A stretch of DNA of 64,000 bases, taken from the NCBI RefSeq assembly GCF_003094615.1, contig NZ_QDKO01000032.1:62001-126000 (forward strand), written 5' to 3'. Each line of letters begins with the position of its first letter. Position 1 is the first letter of the stretch. This DNA is from Caulobacter radicis. GTDB lineage: Bacteria > Pseudomonadota > Alphaproteobacteria > Caulobacterales > Caulobacteraceae. The notes beneath the pieces are model-generated. The model did no database searches. It saw nothing but the letters and a program-made list of their open reading frames with translations, and was not told where the DNA came from. Positions 33,567-42,741 of this stretch are shown here, one piece after another. A program made the position numbers and the translations under genes.

Positions 33567-35489
33567 TTGAAAGCGCTTTTCTTCTCGGTCTCGCTTCTGT
33601 CGCTGGTGGGCGGCGCCGCTCTCGCCCAGGACTACCTGCCGCAACCGGCCGCCCCGACGGCGCCGATCGTCGCCCCGCAGGACGTGGCCTATCCGGGCGT
33701 GCTGAAGCTGTACGTCGACGCCACCGACCTCGAGCGCAAGATCTTCGACATCAAGCTGACCCTGCCGGTCGCCAAGCCCGGCCCGATGACCCTCTACTAT
33801 CCGCAGTGGGTTCCGGGCGGCCACTCGCCGCGCAACGACATCGACAAGCTGGCGGGCCTGGTGATCACGGCGGGTGGCCAGACGATCCCGTGGAAGCGCG
33901 ACGTGGTCGAGGTCAACGCCTTCCACATCGACGTGCCGGCCGGCGTGACCGAGCTTTCCGTCGCCTACAAGTTCCTGTCGCCGGTCGAGACCAAGGTCGG
34001 CCGCATGGTCATGACCCCGGACATGCTGAACCTGCAATGGCTGCAGATGACCATGTACCCGGCCGGCCATTTCACCCGCCGCATCACGGTCGAGCCGACC
34101 GTCAAGCTGCCGGAAGGCTTCCAGTTCGCCTCGGCCCTGGAGATCGAGAAGACGCAAGGCCAGGTCACCAGCTTCAAGCCGACCACGGTCGAGACCCTGG
34201 TCGACTCGCCGATGTTCGCCGGCCGCTACTTCAAGTCGGTCGAGCTTGATCCGGGGGCCAAGGTCCCGGTGCGCCTGAACATGATCGCCGACAAGCCTGA
34301 GCTGCTGGAGTTCAAGCCCGAGCAGATCCAGGCCCACAAGAACCTCGTGCAGCAGGCCTACAAGCTGTACGGCTCGCACCACTACGACCACTACGACTTC
34401 CTGGTGGCCCTGTCGGACCAGCTGGGCGGCATCGGCCTTGAGCACCACCGGTCGAGCGAGAACCGCGTCGCGCCCAAGTATTTCACCGAGTGGGACAAGA
34501 CCTATGTCGGTCGCGACCTGCTGCCCCACGAGTTCACCCACTCGTGGAACGGCAAGTTCCGTCGCGGGGCCGACCTGTGGACCCCGACCCTCAACACCCC
34601 GATGCGCGACAGCCTGATGTGGGTCTACGAGGGCCAGACCCAATACTGGGGCTTTGTGCTGTCGTCGCGCTCGACCCTGCTCTCCAAGGAGCAGACGCTG
34701 GACGCCATCGCCATGACGGCGGCGACCTACGACAACCGTCGCGGCCGCGACTGGCGCCCGGTGCAGGACACCACCAACGACCCGATCATCGCCAGCCGCA
34801 AGCCGCTGTCGTGGCTCTCCTACCAGCGCAGCGAGGACTACTACTCCGAAGGCCAGCTGGTCTGGCTCGACGCCGACACGCTGATCCGCGAGAAGACCGG
34901 CGGCAAGAAGTCGCTCGACGACTTCGCCAAGGCCTTCTTCGGCGTCGCCGACGGCTCGTACGTGTCGCACACCTACACCTTCGACGACGTGGTCGCGGCG
35001 CTGAACGGCGTGGTGGCCAATGACTGGGCGACCTTCCTGAAGGACCGCATCGAGGGCGTGAACCCCAAGGCGCCGCTCGATGGCCTGACCCGGGGCGGCT
35101 ACAAGCTGGTCTATACCGACACCCCGACCGAATATTTCAAGGCGTCGGAGACCCGGGCCAAGAACACCAACCTGTCCTACTCGCTGGGCCTGACGGTGGG
35201 CTCGGACGCGGTGCTGACCGACGTGCAGTGGGATGGTCCCGCCTTCAAGGCCGGCCTGACCCAGGGCCTGACCGTGGTGGCCGTCAACGGCGACACCTAT
35301 GACGCCGACAAGCTGAAGGCGGCCGTGAAGGCCACCGCCAAGGGCGTTCCGGTCGAGCTGCTGGTCAAGGAAGGCTCGCGCTACCGCACGGTGAAGCTCG
35401 ACTACAGCGGCGGCCCGCGCTACCCGCGCCTGGAGCGCATCGCCGGCACGCCGGCGCGCCTGGACGACATCCTGGCGCCTCGCAAGTAA
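33567..35489 (+). CDS. M61 family metallopeptidase with PDZ domain
   Basis: A 640-residue exported peptidase of the M61 (glycyl aminopeptidase) family. The TTG start gives LKALFFSVSLLSLVGGAALAQ, a standard signal peptide. The zinc site is HEFTH (LLPHEFTHSWNGKF) with the downstream Glu in WVYEGQTQYWG. An N-terminal beta-sandwich and a C-terminal PDZ-like domain (GLTQGLTVVAVNGDTYDA) complete the usual layout, and the length is normal. It probably trims small peptides in the periplasm. A strong terminator at 35500-35536 follows the stop. Confidence 0.92.
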   Translation: MKALFFSVSLLSLVGGAALAQDYLPQPAAPTAPIVAPQDVAYPGVLKLYVDATDLERKIFDIKLTLPVAKPGPMTLYYPQWVPGGHSPRNDIDKLAGLVITAGGQTIPWKRDVVEVNAFHIDVPAGVTELSVAYKFLSPVETKVGRMVMTPDMLNLQWLQMTMYPAGHFTRRITVEPTVKLPEGFQFASALEIEKTQGQVTSFKPTTVETLVDSPMFAGRYFKSVELDPGAKVPVRLNMIADKPELLEFKPEQIQAHKNLVQQAYKLYGSHHYDHYDFLVALSDQLGGIGLEHHRSSENRVAPKYFTEWDKTYVGRDLLPHEFTHSWNGKFRRGADLWTPTLNTPMRDSLMWVYEGQTQYWGFVLSSRSTLLSKEQTLDAIAMTAATYDNRRGRDWRPVQDTTNDPIIASRKPLSWLSYQRSEDYYSEGQLVWLDADTLIREKTGGKKSLDDFAKAFFGVADGSYVSHTYTFDDVVAALNGVVANDWATFLKDRIEGVNPKAPLDGLTRGGYKLVYTDTPTEYFKASETRAKNTNLSYSLGLTVGSDAVLTDVQWDGPAFKAGLTQGLTVVAVNGDTYDADKLKAAVKATAKGVPVELLVKEGSRYRTVKLDYSGGPRYPRLERIAGTPARLDDILAPRK

Positions 35490-35499
35490 GCCTTAAAGA

Positions 35500-35539
35500 G
35501 CCGTCCGGCGCCCGGGGCCGCGAGGCGCCGGACGGCTTT
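35500..35539 (+). terminator. intrinsic terminator after the M61 gene
   Basis: GCCGTCCGGCGCC (35500-35512) pairs perfectly with 35524-35536 across an 11-base loop and is followed by TTTG. AAAGA precedes the stem. Confidence 0.8.
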
Positions 35540-35576
35540 GTTCTCGACATGCGGCCAAGTCTGCCTTGGGGGCCGC

Positions 35577-37391
35577 ATGTCCGATTCCACGAAGTTCGAT
35601 CGCCGTCAGCTGCTGGTCGGCGCGACCGCCGCCGCCGTCTCCACGGCCCTGCCGGCCATGGCCGCCCCCCAGAAAACGGTTGGGAAGGGCGAGGCGGCCA
35701 AGCTCTACGCCCTGTTCGACGCCTTCTTCGACGAGGACCTGACCGAGAGCCCCGAACAGGCGACCAATCTGGGCCTCGACACCGGCGCCCACGCCGGCGC
35801 GCGCACGAAGCTGGGCGACCGCTCGATCGCCGCCTGGATCAAGGAGCGCCACGAGCCCGCGCAGCGGCTCAAGCGCCTGAAGGCCATCGACCGCAAGGCG
35901 CTGTCGGGCGAGGACGCCGTCAACTTCGACACCGCCGCCTACTATTACGGCGCGCGCGACAAGGCCTCGGGCTTCGACTACGGCGCGGTGTCGCGGCCGT
36001 TCGTGGTGACCCAGTTCTACGGCGGCTATTCGTCGGTTCCCAGCTTCCTGGACAACAAGCACGAGGTGAAGTCGGCCGCCGACGCCGACAGCTACCTGGA
36101 GCGCATGGCCGGCTTCGCCACCGTGCTCGACCAGGAGAGTGAGCGGGTGGCGGCCGATGCGGCCAAGGGCGTGATCCCGTCGGACTTCATCCTCGACAAG
36201 GCCATCGGCCAGCTGAAGCAGTTCCGCGGCCTGGCCCCGGAAAAGAACGTGCTGGTCGCCTCGATGGCCCGCCGGGCCAAGGCCTATGGCGACTACGACG
36301 CCAAGGCCGCCGCCCTGCTGACCAGCGCTATCCACCCGGCGCTGGACCGCCAGATCGAGGCCCTGACCGCCGTGCGCGCCAAGGCCGTGCACGAGGCGGG
36401 CATGAACCGCTTCAAGGACGGCGAGGCCTTCTACGCGGCCCTGCTGCGCATCTACACCACCACCGAGAAGACCCCCGACGAGGTCCACCGCCTGGGCCTG
36501 GAGGAGGGCGCGCAGATCCAGGCGCGGATGGACGAGATCCTCAGGAAGCGCGGCTTCACGCAAGGCTCGGTCGGCCAGCGCATGGCGGCCCTGAAGGACC
36601 TGCCGGGCGAGAGCTATCCCAACACCGACGAGGGCCGCGCCCAGATCCTCGCCTACTGCAATCGCCTGATCGCCGAGATGCAGCCCAAGCTGCCGCAATG
36701 GTTCGGGATCACGCCGAAGATCCCGGTCGAGGTGCGCCGCATTCCGCCCTATACCGAGGCCGGCTCGTCGGGCGGCTATTACGAGCGCCCGCCGCTGGAC
36801 GGCTCGCGCCCGGGCGCCTTCTACATCAACCTGCGCGACACGGCCGAGCGTCCCCGCTACGCCCTGCCGACCCTGACCTATCACGAGGCCGCGCCGGGCC
36901 ATCACTTCCAGCTGGCCCTGACCGCCGAGGGCAGCCTGCCGCGCCTTCGCCAGAACATGTTCTTCTCGGCCAACACCGAGGGCTGGGCGCTCTATGCCGA
37001 GCAGGTGGCCATGGAGATGGGGCTCTACGAGACCGACGACCTGGGCCTTCTGGGCATGTACCAGGCGCGCCTGTTCCGCGCCTCGCGCTGCGTCGTCGAC
37101 ACCGGCCTCCACGCCAAGGGCTGGAGCCGCGAAAAGGCCATCGCCTACATGGTCGAGACCGGCGGCGACGACGAGGGCCGCATCACCCGCGAGGTCGAAC
37201 GCTATTGCGCCAACCCCGCCCAGGCCTGCTCGTACAAGGTGGGGCACACCGTCTGGGCGGCGCTGCGCGAGCGGACCAGGCAGCGCCTCGGCGCCAGGTT
37301 CGACATCCGCAAATATCACGACACCGCCCTGCTGGTCGGCCCGACCCCTCTGACCGTGCTGGAGAGCGTGGTCGACGCCTGGTCGGGGTGA
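35577..37391 (+). CDS. DUF885 family protein, predicted zinc-dependent carboxypeptidase-like hydrolase
   Basis: A 604-residue exported protein. The ATG at 35577 follows GGGGG and starts a twin-arginine-like signal (FDRRQLLVGATAAAV, cleaved near AMAAP). The helical DUF885 fold carries a metal-site motif HEAAPGHH (YHEAAPGHHFQLA) and the downstream Glu of NTEGWALYAEQ. The family is widespread, distantly related to M32-type peptidases, and little characterised. A second, broken DUF885 gene is at 49627-51421. A terminator follows at 37432-37462. Natural substrates are unknown. Confidence 0.88.
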   Translation: MSDSTKFDRRQLLVGATAAAVSTALPAMAAPQKTVGKGEAAKLYALFDAFFDEDLTESPEQATNLGLDTGAHAGARTKLGDRSIAAWIKERHEPAQRLKRLKAIDRKALSGEDAVNFDTAAYYYGARDKASGFDYGAVSRPFVVTQFYGGYSSVPSFLDNKHEVKSAADADSYLERMAGFATVLDQESERVAADAAKGVIPSDFILDKAIGQLKQFRGLAPEKNVLVASMARRAKAYGDYDAKAAALLTSAIHPALDRQIEALTAVRAKAVHEAGMNRFKDGEAFYAALLRIYTTTEKTPDEVHRLGLEEGAQIQARMDEILRKRGFTQGSVGQRMAALKDLPGESYPNTDEGRAQILAYCNRLIAEMQPKLPQWFGITPKIPVEVRRIPPYTEAGSSGGYYERPPLDGSRPGAFYINLRDTAERPRYALPTLTYHEAAPGHHFQLALTAEGSLPRLRQNMFFSANTEGWALYAEQVAMEMGLYETDDLGLLGMYQARLFRASRCVVDTGLHAKGWSREKAIAYMVETGGDDEGRITREVERYCANPAQACSYKVGHTVWAALRERTRQRLGARFDIRKYHDTALLVGPTPLTVLESVVDAWSG

Positions 37392-37431
37392 GGTCTTTGC
37401 ATTGAGTTCCTGATTTGTTCCGATAAAGTTG

Positions 37432-37469
37432 AAGGCGCTTCGGTCACCGATCGGAGCGCCTTTCTCTTT
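37432..37469 (+). terminator. intrinsic terminator after the DUF885 gene
   Basis: AAGGCGCT (37432-37439) pairs with AGCGCCTT (37455-37462), followed by a TCTCTTT stretch. The loop holds a small CGGTCACCG hairpin. Confidence 0.7.
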
Positions 37470-37508
37470 CGGACGATCGGATGGCAGAACTTTAGGTTCG
37501 CCGTTGAT

Positions 37509-37526
37509 TGTCTCCCATGGGAGACA
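37509..37526. promoter_or_regulatory. 18-bp perfect palindrome, probable toxin-antitoxin operator
   Basis: TGTCTCCCATGGGAGACA ends four bases before the toxin ATG. Its position over the likely promoter fits autoregulation by the toxin-antitoxin complex. Confidence 0.75.
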
Positions 37527-37530
37527 TGTT

Positions 37531-37842
37531 ATGATCGAGGTGCGCGAGACCGAGGTCTTTCGGCGCTGGATGACGGATCTGCGCGACCTCGTGGCCAAGG
37601 CCAGGATCGCTGCCCGTCTCCGGCAACTCGCCTTCGGCTTGCTCGGCGATATCAGCCCAGTGGGAGAAGGGGTTAGTGAACTACGCATCCATGTGGGTCC
37701 AGGCTATCGGGTCTACGTGGTCCAGCGGGGCGCGATTTTGATCGTGGTCCTATGCGCCGGAGATAAGGGCTCGCAGGCGCGCGACATCGCCAGGGCGAAG
37801 GCGATGGCGCGCGATCTTGAGCAGGATGGAGACGGAGCATGA
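37531..37842 (+). CDS. RelE/HigB-type addiction-module toxin
   Basis: A 103-residue protein of the phage-Gp49/HigB-like toxin group. The RelE fold is suggested by FRRWMTDLRDLVAKARIAARL, LRIHVGPGYRVYVVQRG and LCAGDKGSQARDIARAKAMA. Family members cut mRNA on ribosomes. The ATG at 37531 is chosen over an upstream in-frame ATG because it follows the operator palindrome directly. The toxin comes first and overlaps the antitoxin by 4 bp (ATGA), the higBA order. No mobile-element borders are visible. Confidence 0.85.
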   Translation: MIEVRETEVFRRWMTDLRDLVAKARIAARLRQLAFGLLGDISPVGEGVSELRIHVGPGYRVYVVQRGAILIVVLCAGDKGSQARDIARAKAMARDLEQDGDGA

Positions 37843-38129
37843 GCGTCGAGACCCGGCCCTTCGATCCCGCCGTCTATGTGGAGACGCCGGAGGCCGCCGC
37901 CGCCTATCTCGACGAGGCCCTGGCGACCAATGACGCGGCCTTCATCGCCGATGCGCTGGGCGTCCTGGCGCGGGCCAAGGGCATGAGCGGGATCGCCGAG
38001 GCGGCGGGGCTGGGGCGCCAGAGCCTCTACAAGGCCCTGGCGACGGACGGCAATCCGCGTTTCGACACCGTGCTGAAGGTGTTGGGGGCGCTGGGATTGC
38101 GCCTTTCGACCGTTCCGATCGCCGATTGA
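37839..38129 (+). CDS. HigA-like addiction-module antidote protein
   Basis: A 96-residue antitoxin. The helix-turn-helix is in the C-terminal half (MSGIAEAAGLGRQSLYKAL, then NPRFDTVLKVLGALGL), as in the COG3636 antidote family. The N-terminal half (FDPAVYVETPEAAAAYLDEAL) would wrap the toxin. It overlaps the toxin gene by 4 bp. The complex probably binds the 18-bp palindrome at 37509-37526 to repress the pair. A CCGG-core operator for the next gene begins directly after its stop codon. Confidence 0.88.
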   Translation: MSVETRPFDPAVYVETPEAAAAYLDEALATNDAAFIADALGVLARAKGMSGIAEAAGLGRQSLYKALATDGNPRFDTVLKVLGALGLRLSTVPIAD

Positions 38130-38143
38130 AGTGACCGGTAACA
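38130..38143. promoter_or_regulatory. CCGG-core LacI-type operator upstream of GH3
   Basis: AGTGACCGGTAACA is the exact reverse complement of the site at 13207-13220 and lies 89 bp before the GH3 start. Confidence 0.7.
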
Positions 38144-38154
38144 TTTGGGCTTGA

Positions 38155-38167
38155 GTGGTCAGACAAG
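38155..38167. promoter_or_regulatory. GntR-type operator upstream of GH3
   Basis: GTGGTCAGACAAG is centred on A38161. It shares the GGTC-N-GAC core with the sites at 61401-61415 and 62772-62786 that flank the gntR-manD-GH67 locus. Confidence 0.55.
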
Positions 38168-38231
38168 CTCTCCCATAGTGTCAGGCAAGACGGCGCGAAG
38201 CCGCCGTGACAGACGCTGGGGAAACGCAAGG

Positions 38232-40643
38232 ATGACCACCACCCTTACTCGCCGCACGCTGGGCGTCAGCCTGGCCGCTCTGGGCGCAGCCATGGCGCCC
38301 GTGGTGCGGGCGGCTCCGAAAGCGACGGGCGACAAGCCGCTCTACAAGGATCCCGCCCAGCCGGTCGACGCCCGGGTCAAGGACCTGCTCTCGCGGATGA
38401 CGCTGGAGGAGAAGGCCGCCCAGCTGATCGGCATCTGGCTGACCAAGGCCGCGATCCAGACGCCGACCGGCGACTTCTCGCCCGAGACGGCCAGCAAGAA
38501 CTTCCCCAATGGCCTGGGCCAGATCTCGCGTCCGACCGACCGCCGGGGCCTGAAGCCGACGACCGAGGTCAACGCCGCCGCCGGGGCCGAGGACGGCTCG
38601 GTGGGGCGCAACGCCCCGCAGACGGCCAAATACGTCAACGCCGCCCAGAAGTGGGCGATGGAAAGCACCCGCCTGGGCATCCCGATGCTGATGCACGACG
38701 AGGCCCTGCACGGCTATGTCGCGCGCGATGCGACCAGCTTCCCGCAATCGATCGCCCTGGCCTCGACCTTCGATCCGGAGCTGGTCGAGCAGGTGTTCTC
38801 GGTGGCCGCCAAGGAGATGCGCGCTCGCGGCTCCAACATCGCCTTGGCCCCAGTGGTCGACGTGGCCCGCGACCCGCGCTGGGGGCGCATCGAAGAGACC
38901 TACGGCGAGGACCCGCACGTCTGCGCCGAGATGGGCCTGGCCGCCATCCGCGGCTTCCAGGGCAAGACCCTGCCGCTGGCGCCCGACAAGGTGTTCGTCA
39001 CCCTCAAGCACATGACCGGCCACGGCCAGCCGGAGAACGGCACCAATGTCGGCCCGGCCCAGATCGCCGAGCGCACCCTGCGCGAGAACTTCTTCCCGCC
39101 GTTCGAGCGGGCGGTGAAGGAACTGCCCGTTCGCTCGGTCATGCCCAGCTACAACGAGATCGACGGGGTGCCCTCGCACGCCAACCGCTGGCTGCTGACC
39201 GACATCCTGCGCGGCGAGTGGGGCTTCGAAGGCGCGACGATGAGCGACTACTTCGCCATCAAGGAGATCATCACCCGCCACAAGCTGACCGACCAGCTGG
39301 CCGACACGGCGGTGATGGCGATGAACGCCGGCGTCGACGTCGAGCTGCCCGACGGCGAGGCCTATGTGCTGCTGCCGCAGCTGGTGAGGTCGGGCCGCAT
39401 CCCCGAGGCCGCCGTCGACGCGGCTGTGGCGCGGGTGCTGAGGATCAAGTTCGAAGGCGGTCTGTTCGAAAATCCGTATGCGGATGAAAAGACCGCCGAC
39501 GCCAAGACCGCCACGCCGCAAGCCGTCGCCCTGGCCCGCGAGGCGGCCCGCAAGGCGGTGGTGCTGCTGAAGAACGACAAGGGCCTGCTGCCGCTGGACG
39601 GCAGGAAGATCAAGCGCCTGGCGCTCCTGGGCACGCACGCCAAGGACACCCCGATCGGCGGCTATTCCGACGAGCCGCGCCACGTGGTCTCGGTGCTGGA
39701 GGGCCTCTCCGCCGAGGCCAAGGCGCAAGGGTTCGCCCTCGACTACGCCGAGGCCGTGCGGATCACCGAAAAGCGCGTCTGGGCCGCCGACGAGGTCAAG
39801 CTGGTCGATCCGGCCGTGAACGCCAAGCTCATCGCCGAAGCCGTCGAGGTGGCGAAAAAGGCCGACGTCGTGGTCATGGTGCTGGGCGACAACGAGCAGA
39901 CCAGCCGCGAGGCCTGGGCCGACAACCACCTGGGCGACCGCGACAGCCTCGACCTGGTGGGTCAGCAGAACGACCTGGCCCGCGCCATCTTCGCCCTGGG
40001 CAAGCCGACCGTGGTGCTGCTGCTGAACGGCCGTCCGCTGTCGGTGAACCTGCTGGCGGAAAAGGCCGACGCCCTGGTCGAGGGCTGGTACCTGGGCCAG
40101 GAGACCGGCAGCGCCGCCGCCGACGTGCTGTTCGGCCGGGCCAATCCGGGCGGCAAGCTGCCGGTCAGCATCGCCCGTGACGTCGGCCAGCTGCCGATCT
40201 ACTACAACCGCAAGCCCACGGCCCGCCGCGGCTACCTGTTCGATCGCGCCACCAGCCCGCTCTATCCGTTCGGTTTCGGGCTGTCCTACACCAGCTTCGA
40301 CATCGCCGCGCCGCGCTTGTCGAAGGCCCGCATCGGCCAGGGCGAGAGCACGACGGTGTCGGTCGAGGTGACCAACACCGGCAAGGTCGCCGGCGACGAG
40401 GTGGTGCAGCTCTACGTCCACGACGAGGCGGCCTCGGTCACCCGTCCGGTGCTGGAGCTGAAGCACTTCAAGCGGGTGACGTTGGCGCCCGGCGAGAAGA
40501 AGACGGTCAGCTTCGAGGTCAAGCCGTCGGATCTTTGGATGTGGAACCTGGCCATGAAGCGGGTTGTCGAGCCGGGCGATTTCTCGATCCTGGTGGGACC
40601 GAACTCGGTTGACCTGAAGTCGGCTAAGCTGACGGTGGCTTGA
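38232..40643 (+). CDS. GH3 family beta-xylosidase/beta-glucosidase
   Basis: An 803-residue exported glycosidase. The ATG at 38232 begins MTTTLTRRTLGVSLAALGAA, a Tat-like signal ending near VVRAAP. The N-terminal (beta/alpha)8 domain includes DPRWGRIEETYGEDP and the nucleophile Asp in GATMSDYFAIKE. The second GH3 domain contains VVMVLGDNEQTSREAWADNHLGDRD. A fibronectin-III-like domain closes the protein (DEVVQLYVHDEAASVTRPV). The combination and the neighbouring esterase and GH115 favour xylosidase activity. Two operators, one LacI-like and one GntR-like, lie in its 100-bp promoter region. Confidence 0.94.
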   Translation: MTTTLTRRTLGVSLAALGAAMAPVVRAAPKATGDKPLYKDPAQPVDARVKDLLSRMTLEEKAAQLIGIWLTKAAIQTPTGDFSPETASKNFPNGLGQISRPTDRRGLKPTTEVNAAAGAEDGSVGRNAPQTAKYVNAAQKWAMESTRLGIPMLMHDEALHGYVARDATSFPQSIALASTFDPELVEQVFSVAAKEMRARGSNIALAPVVDVARDPRWGRIEETYGEDPHVCAEMGLAAIRGFQGKTLPLAPDKVFVTLKHMTGHGQPENGTNVGPAQIAERTLRENFFPPFERAVKELPVRSVMPSYNEIDGVPSHANRWLLTDILRGEWGFEGATMSDYFAIKEIITRHKLTDQLADTAVMAMNAGVDVELPDGEAYVLLPQLVRSGRIPEAAVDAAVARVLRIKFEGGLFENPYADEKTADAKTATPQAVALAREAARKAVVLLKNDKGLLPLDGRKIKRLALLGTHAKDTPIGGYSDEPRHVVSVLEGLSAEAKAQGFALDYAEAVRITEKRVWAADEVKLVDPAVNAKLIAEAVEVAKKADVVVMVLGDNEQTSREAWADNHLGDRDSLDLVGQQNDLARAIFALGKPTVVLLLNGRPLSVNLLAEKADALVEGWYLGQETGSAAADVLFGRANPGGKLPVSIARDVGQLPIYYNRKPTARRGYLFDRATSPLYPFGFGLSYTSFDIAAPRLSKARIGQGESTTVSVEVTNTGKVAGDEVVQLYVHDEAASVTRPVLELKHFKRVTLAPGEKKTVSFEVKPSDLWMWNLAMKRVVEPGDFSILVGPNSVDLKSAKLTVA

Positions 40644-40646
40644 AGA

Positions 40647-40780
40647 CGCTCCCCCTGAAGGGGGAGCTGTCGGCGAAGCCGACTGAGGGGGAAGTCGTTG
40701 CTGAAGCGGCTAGCGCTGCGGAAGCTGAAAACGGCCCCCCTCCGGCCCTCTGGGCCACCTCCCCCAGGAGGGGAGGATTT
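40647..40780. repeat. intergenic inverted-repeat element, family B copy 5
   Basis: CTCCCCCTGAAGGGGGAG and CCTCCCCCAGGAGGGGAGG arms around GTCGGCGAAGCCGAC, a GTTTTCAG-type core (here CTGAAAAC) and GGCCCTCTGGGCC hairpins. It lies between GH3 and the esterase gene. Confidence 0.85.
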
Positions 40781-40821
40781 ATAAGTAAGAGCCGTCACAG
40801 ACGGCCGAGGGAGTGAGTCAC

Positions 40822-42741
40822 ATGCGCCGCGTCGCGCCGATCCTGCTGGCCGTGCTGATGGCTACGCCCGCCGCCGCCCAGGGGCCGTTGCTGAACGGGC
40901 TGTTCGCCGACCATGCGGTGGTGCAGCGCGGCCGGCCGTTGCCGGTGTTCGGCGAGGCGAGGCCTGGCGAGGCTGTGACCGTCACCCTCGGCGACAAGAT
41001 GGCCACGGCGAAGGCCGGCGCGAACGGCGCCTGGCGGGTCGACCTGCCGGCGATGACGGCGGGCGGGCCCTACACCCTGGAGGCCAAGACCGCCTCGGGC
41101 GCGAGCCAGACGGTCGGCGACGTGCTGGTCGGCGACGTCTGGCTGTGCTCGGGCCAGTCGAACATGGAGCTGCCGGTCGAGCGCGGCAACAACTCGTGGT
41201 CCGAGATCCGTTCGGCCAACGACGACGGCCTGCGCATGGCCTATGTCGACCACGCCGACAGCCGCTCGCCGCGCACGACCTTCGCCAAGCCGCCGGCCTG
41301 GAAGGCGGCCAAGCCCGAGGCCGTCGGGTCGTTCTCGGCCGCCTGCTACTACATGGCCCGCGAACTGCGGAAGACCGACAAGACGCCGCTGGGCCTGGTG
41401 CACGCCTCGTGGGGCGGCTCGGCCATCGAGGCCTGGCTCAGCCCGGCCGCCCTGCGCAAGGCCGGCGACTACGACAACGACATCGCCACCCTGGAGCTGT
41501 CGCTGAAGGACCGTCCGGCCGCCGACCGCCGCTGGGGCGAGACGATCAAGGCCTGGTGGAGTTTGCGCCACAAAGGCGCGGCCGGTGGGCCATGGGCCGG
41601 CGACGGCGCCTGGACGCCCGCGCCGCAGGGCCTGGGCGTCTGGGAAAGCTGGGGCGTGCCGGCCCTGGCCGACTTCAACGGCATGGTCTGGTTCGAGGCC
41701 ACGGCGACGCTGACGGCGGCGCAGGCGAAAGGCGCCGCCAGCCTCGAGATCGGCATGGTCGACGAGGTCGACACCACCTATGTCAATGGCGTGGGGGTCG
41801 GCTCGACCTCCGGCGCGGGCACGGTGCGGGTCTATCCGGTGGCGGCCGGGACGCTGAAGGCCGGCGCCAACCGCATCGTCGTTTCGGCGCTGGACACCTA
41901 CGCCAACGGCGGGATGTACGGCGACGCCGCCCGCGCCCTGGTGCTGGCCGACGGGACGCGGATCCCGCTGACGACCTGGCGCTATCAGGTCGAACCCAAA
42001 GAGACCGGCGAGCCGCCGCGCGCGCCGTGGGACACGCTGTCGGGGGTCTCGACCCTCTACAACGGCATGCTGGCGCCGATGGGCCCCTACGCCTTCAAGG
42101 GCTTCGCCTGGTACCAGGGCGAGAGCAACACCGGCCGGCCGCAGACTTACGAGCCGCTGCTGCGCGAACTTCTGGCCGAGCGTCGCGTCGGCCAGGCCGC
42201 CGACATGCCGGCCCTGGTGGTGCAGCTGGCCAACTACGGCAAGCCGCAGCTGGCGCCGGAGGAGTCCTGGTGGGCCCAGGTGCGCGAGGCCCAGCGCCTG
42301 GCCGTGGCCAAGGACGGTCACGCGGCCCTGGCGGTGATCACCGACATCGGCGATGCGTCCGACATCCACCCGACCAACAAGCAGGACGTCGGCAAGCGCC
42401 TGGCCCGGGGCGCGAGGCGCCTGGCGGGACAGGCGGTCACGACCGGACCGTCGCCGGTCTCGGCCCGCCGCGTGGGCGACACGGTCGAGGTGCGCTTCGA
42501 GCAGGTTGCCGAGCGCCTGGCGACGCGCGGCTCGGACAGGGCCATCGGTTTCGAGCTGTGCGACGCGGCCGGCTGCCGGTTCGCCGACGCCCGGGTCGAG
42601 GGCGACCGGGCCGTGGTCGCCATCCCCGCGGGCCTGACCCCGACCAAACTGCGGTTCGCCTGGGCCGATGCGCCGACCTTCAACGTCTTCGACATGGCCG
42701 GCCTGCCGCTGGGTCCGTTCGAGATCGCGGTCGCCCCGTGA
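40822..42741 (+). CDS. sialate O-acetylesterase-like SGNH esterase (CE20-type), probable xylan deacetylase
   Basis: A 639-residue exported esterase. The ATG at 40822 (MRRVAPILLAVLMATPAAAQ) gives a clean signal peptide; a GTG nine bases upstream is too close to GAGGGAG. SGNH motifs: CSGQSNMELPV with the nucleophile Ser, WYQGESNTG, and the catalytic Asp/His in SDIHPTNK. A beta-sandwich insertion (WFEATATLTAAQA...VDEVDTTYVNG) splits the catalytic domain, as in this family. CE20 enzymes remove acetyl groups from xylo-oligosaccharides, which suits its position. It overlaps the GH115 start by 4 bp. Confidence 0.88.
   Translation: MRRVAPILLAVLMATPAAAQGPLLNGLFADHAVVQRGRPLPVFGEARPGEAVTVTLGDKMATAKAGANGAWRVDLPAMTAGGPYTLEAKTASGASQTVGDVLVGDVWLCSGQSNMELPVERGNNSWSEIRSANDDGLRMAYVDHADSRSPRTTFAKPPAWKAAKPEAVGSFSAACYYMARELRKTDKTPLGLVHASWGGSAIEAWLSPAALRKAGDYDNDIATLELSLKDRPAADRRWGETIKAWWSLRHKGAAGGPWAGDGAWTPAPQGLGVWESWGVPALADFNGMVWFEATATLTAAQAKGAASLEIGMVDEVDTTYVNGVGVGSTSGAGTVRVYPVAAGTLKAGANRIVVSALDTYANGGMYGDAARALVLADGTRIPLTTWRYQVEPKETGEPPRAPWDTLSGVSTLYNGMLAPMGPYAFKGFAWYQGESNTGRPQTYEPLLRELLAERRVGQAADMPALVVQLANYGKPQLAPEESWWAQVREAQRLAVAKDGHAALAVITDIGDASDIHPTNKQDVGKRLARGARRLAGQAVTTGPSPVSARRVGDTVEVRFEQVAERLATRGSDRAIGFELCDAAGCRFADARVEGDRAVVAIPAGLTPTKLRFAWADAPTFNVFDMAGLPLGPFEIAVAP

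Noticed and set aside
41145..42737. Upstream in-frame extension of the GH115 gene
   Set aside because: The extension is an alternative frame of the esterase gene, rich in Arg/Gly/Pro. The GTG at 42738 with a 4-bp overlap and a signal peptide is a better start.
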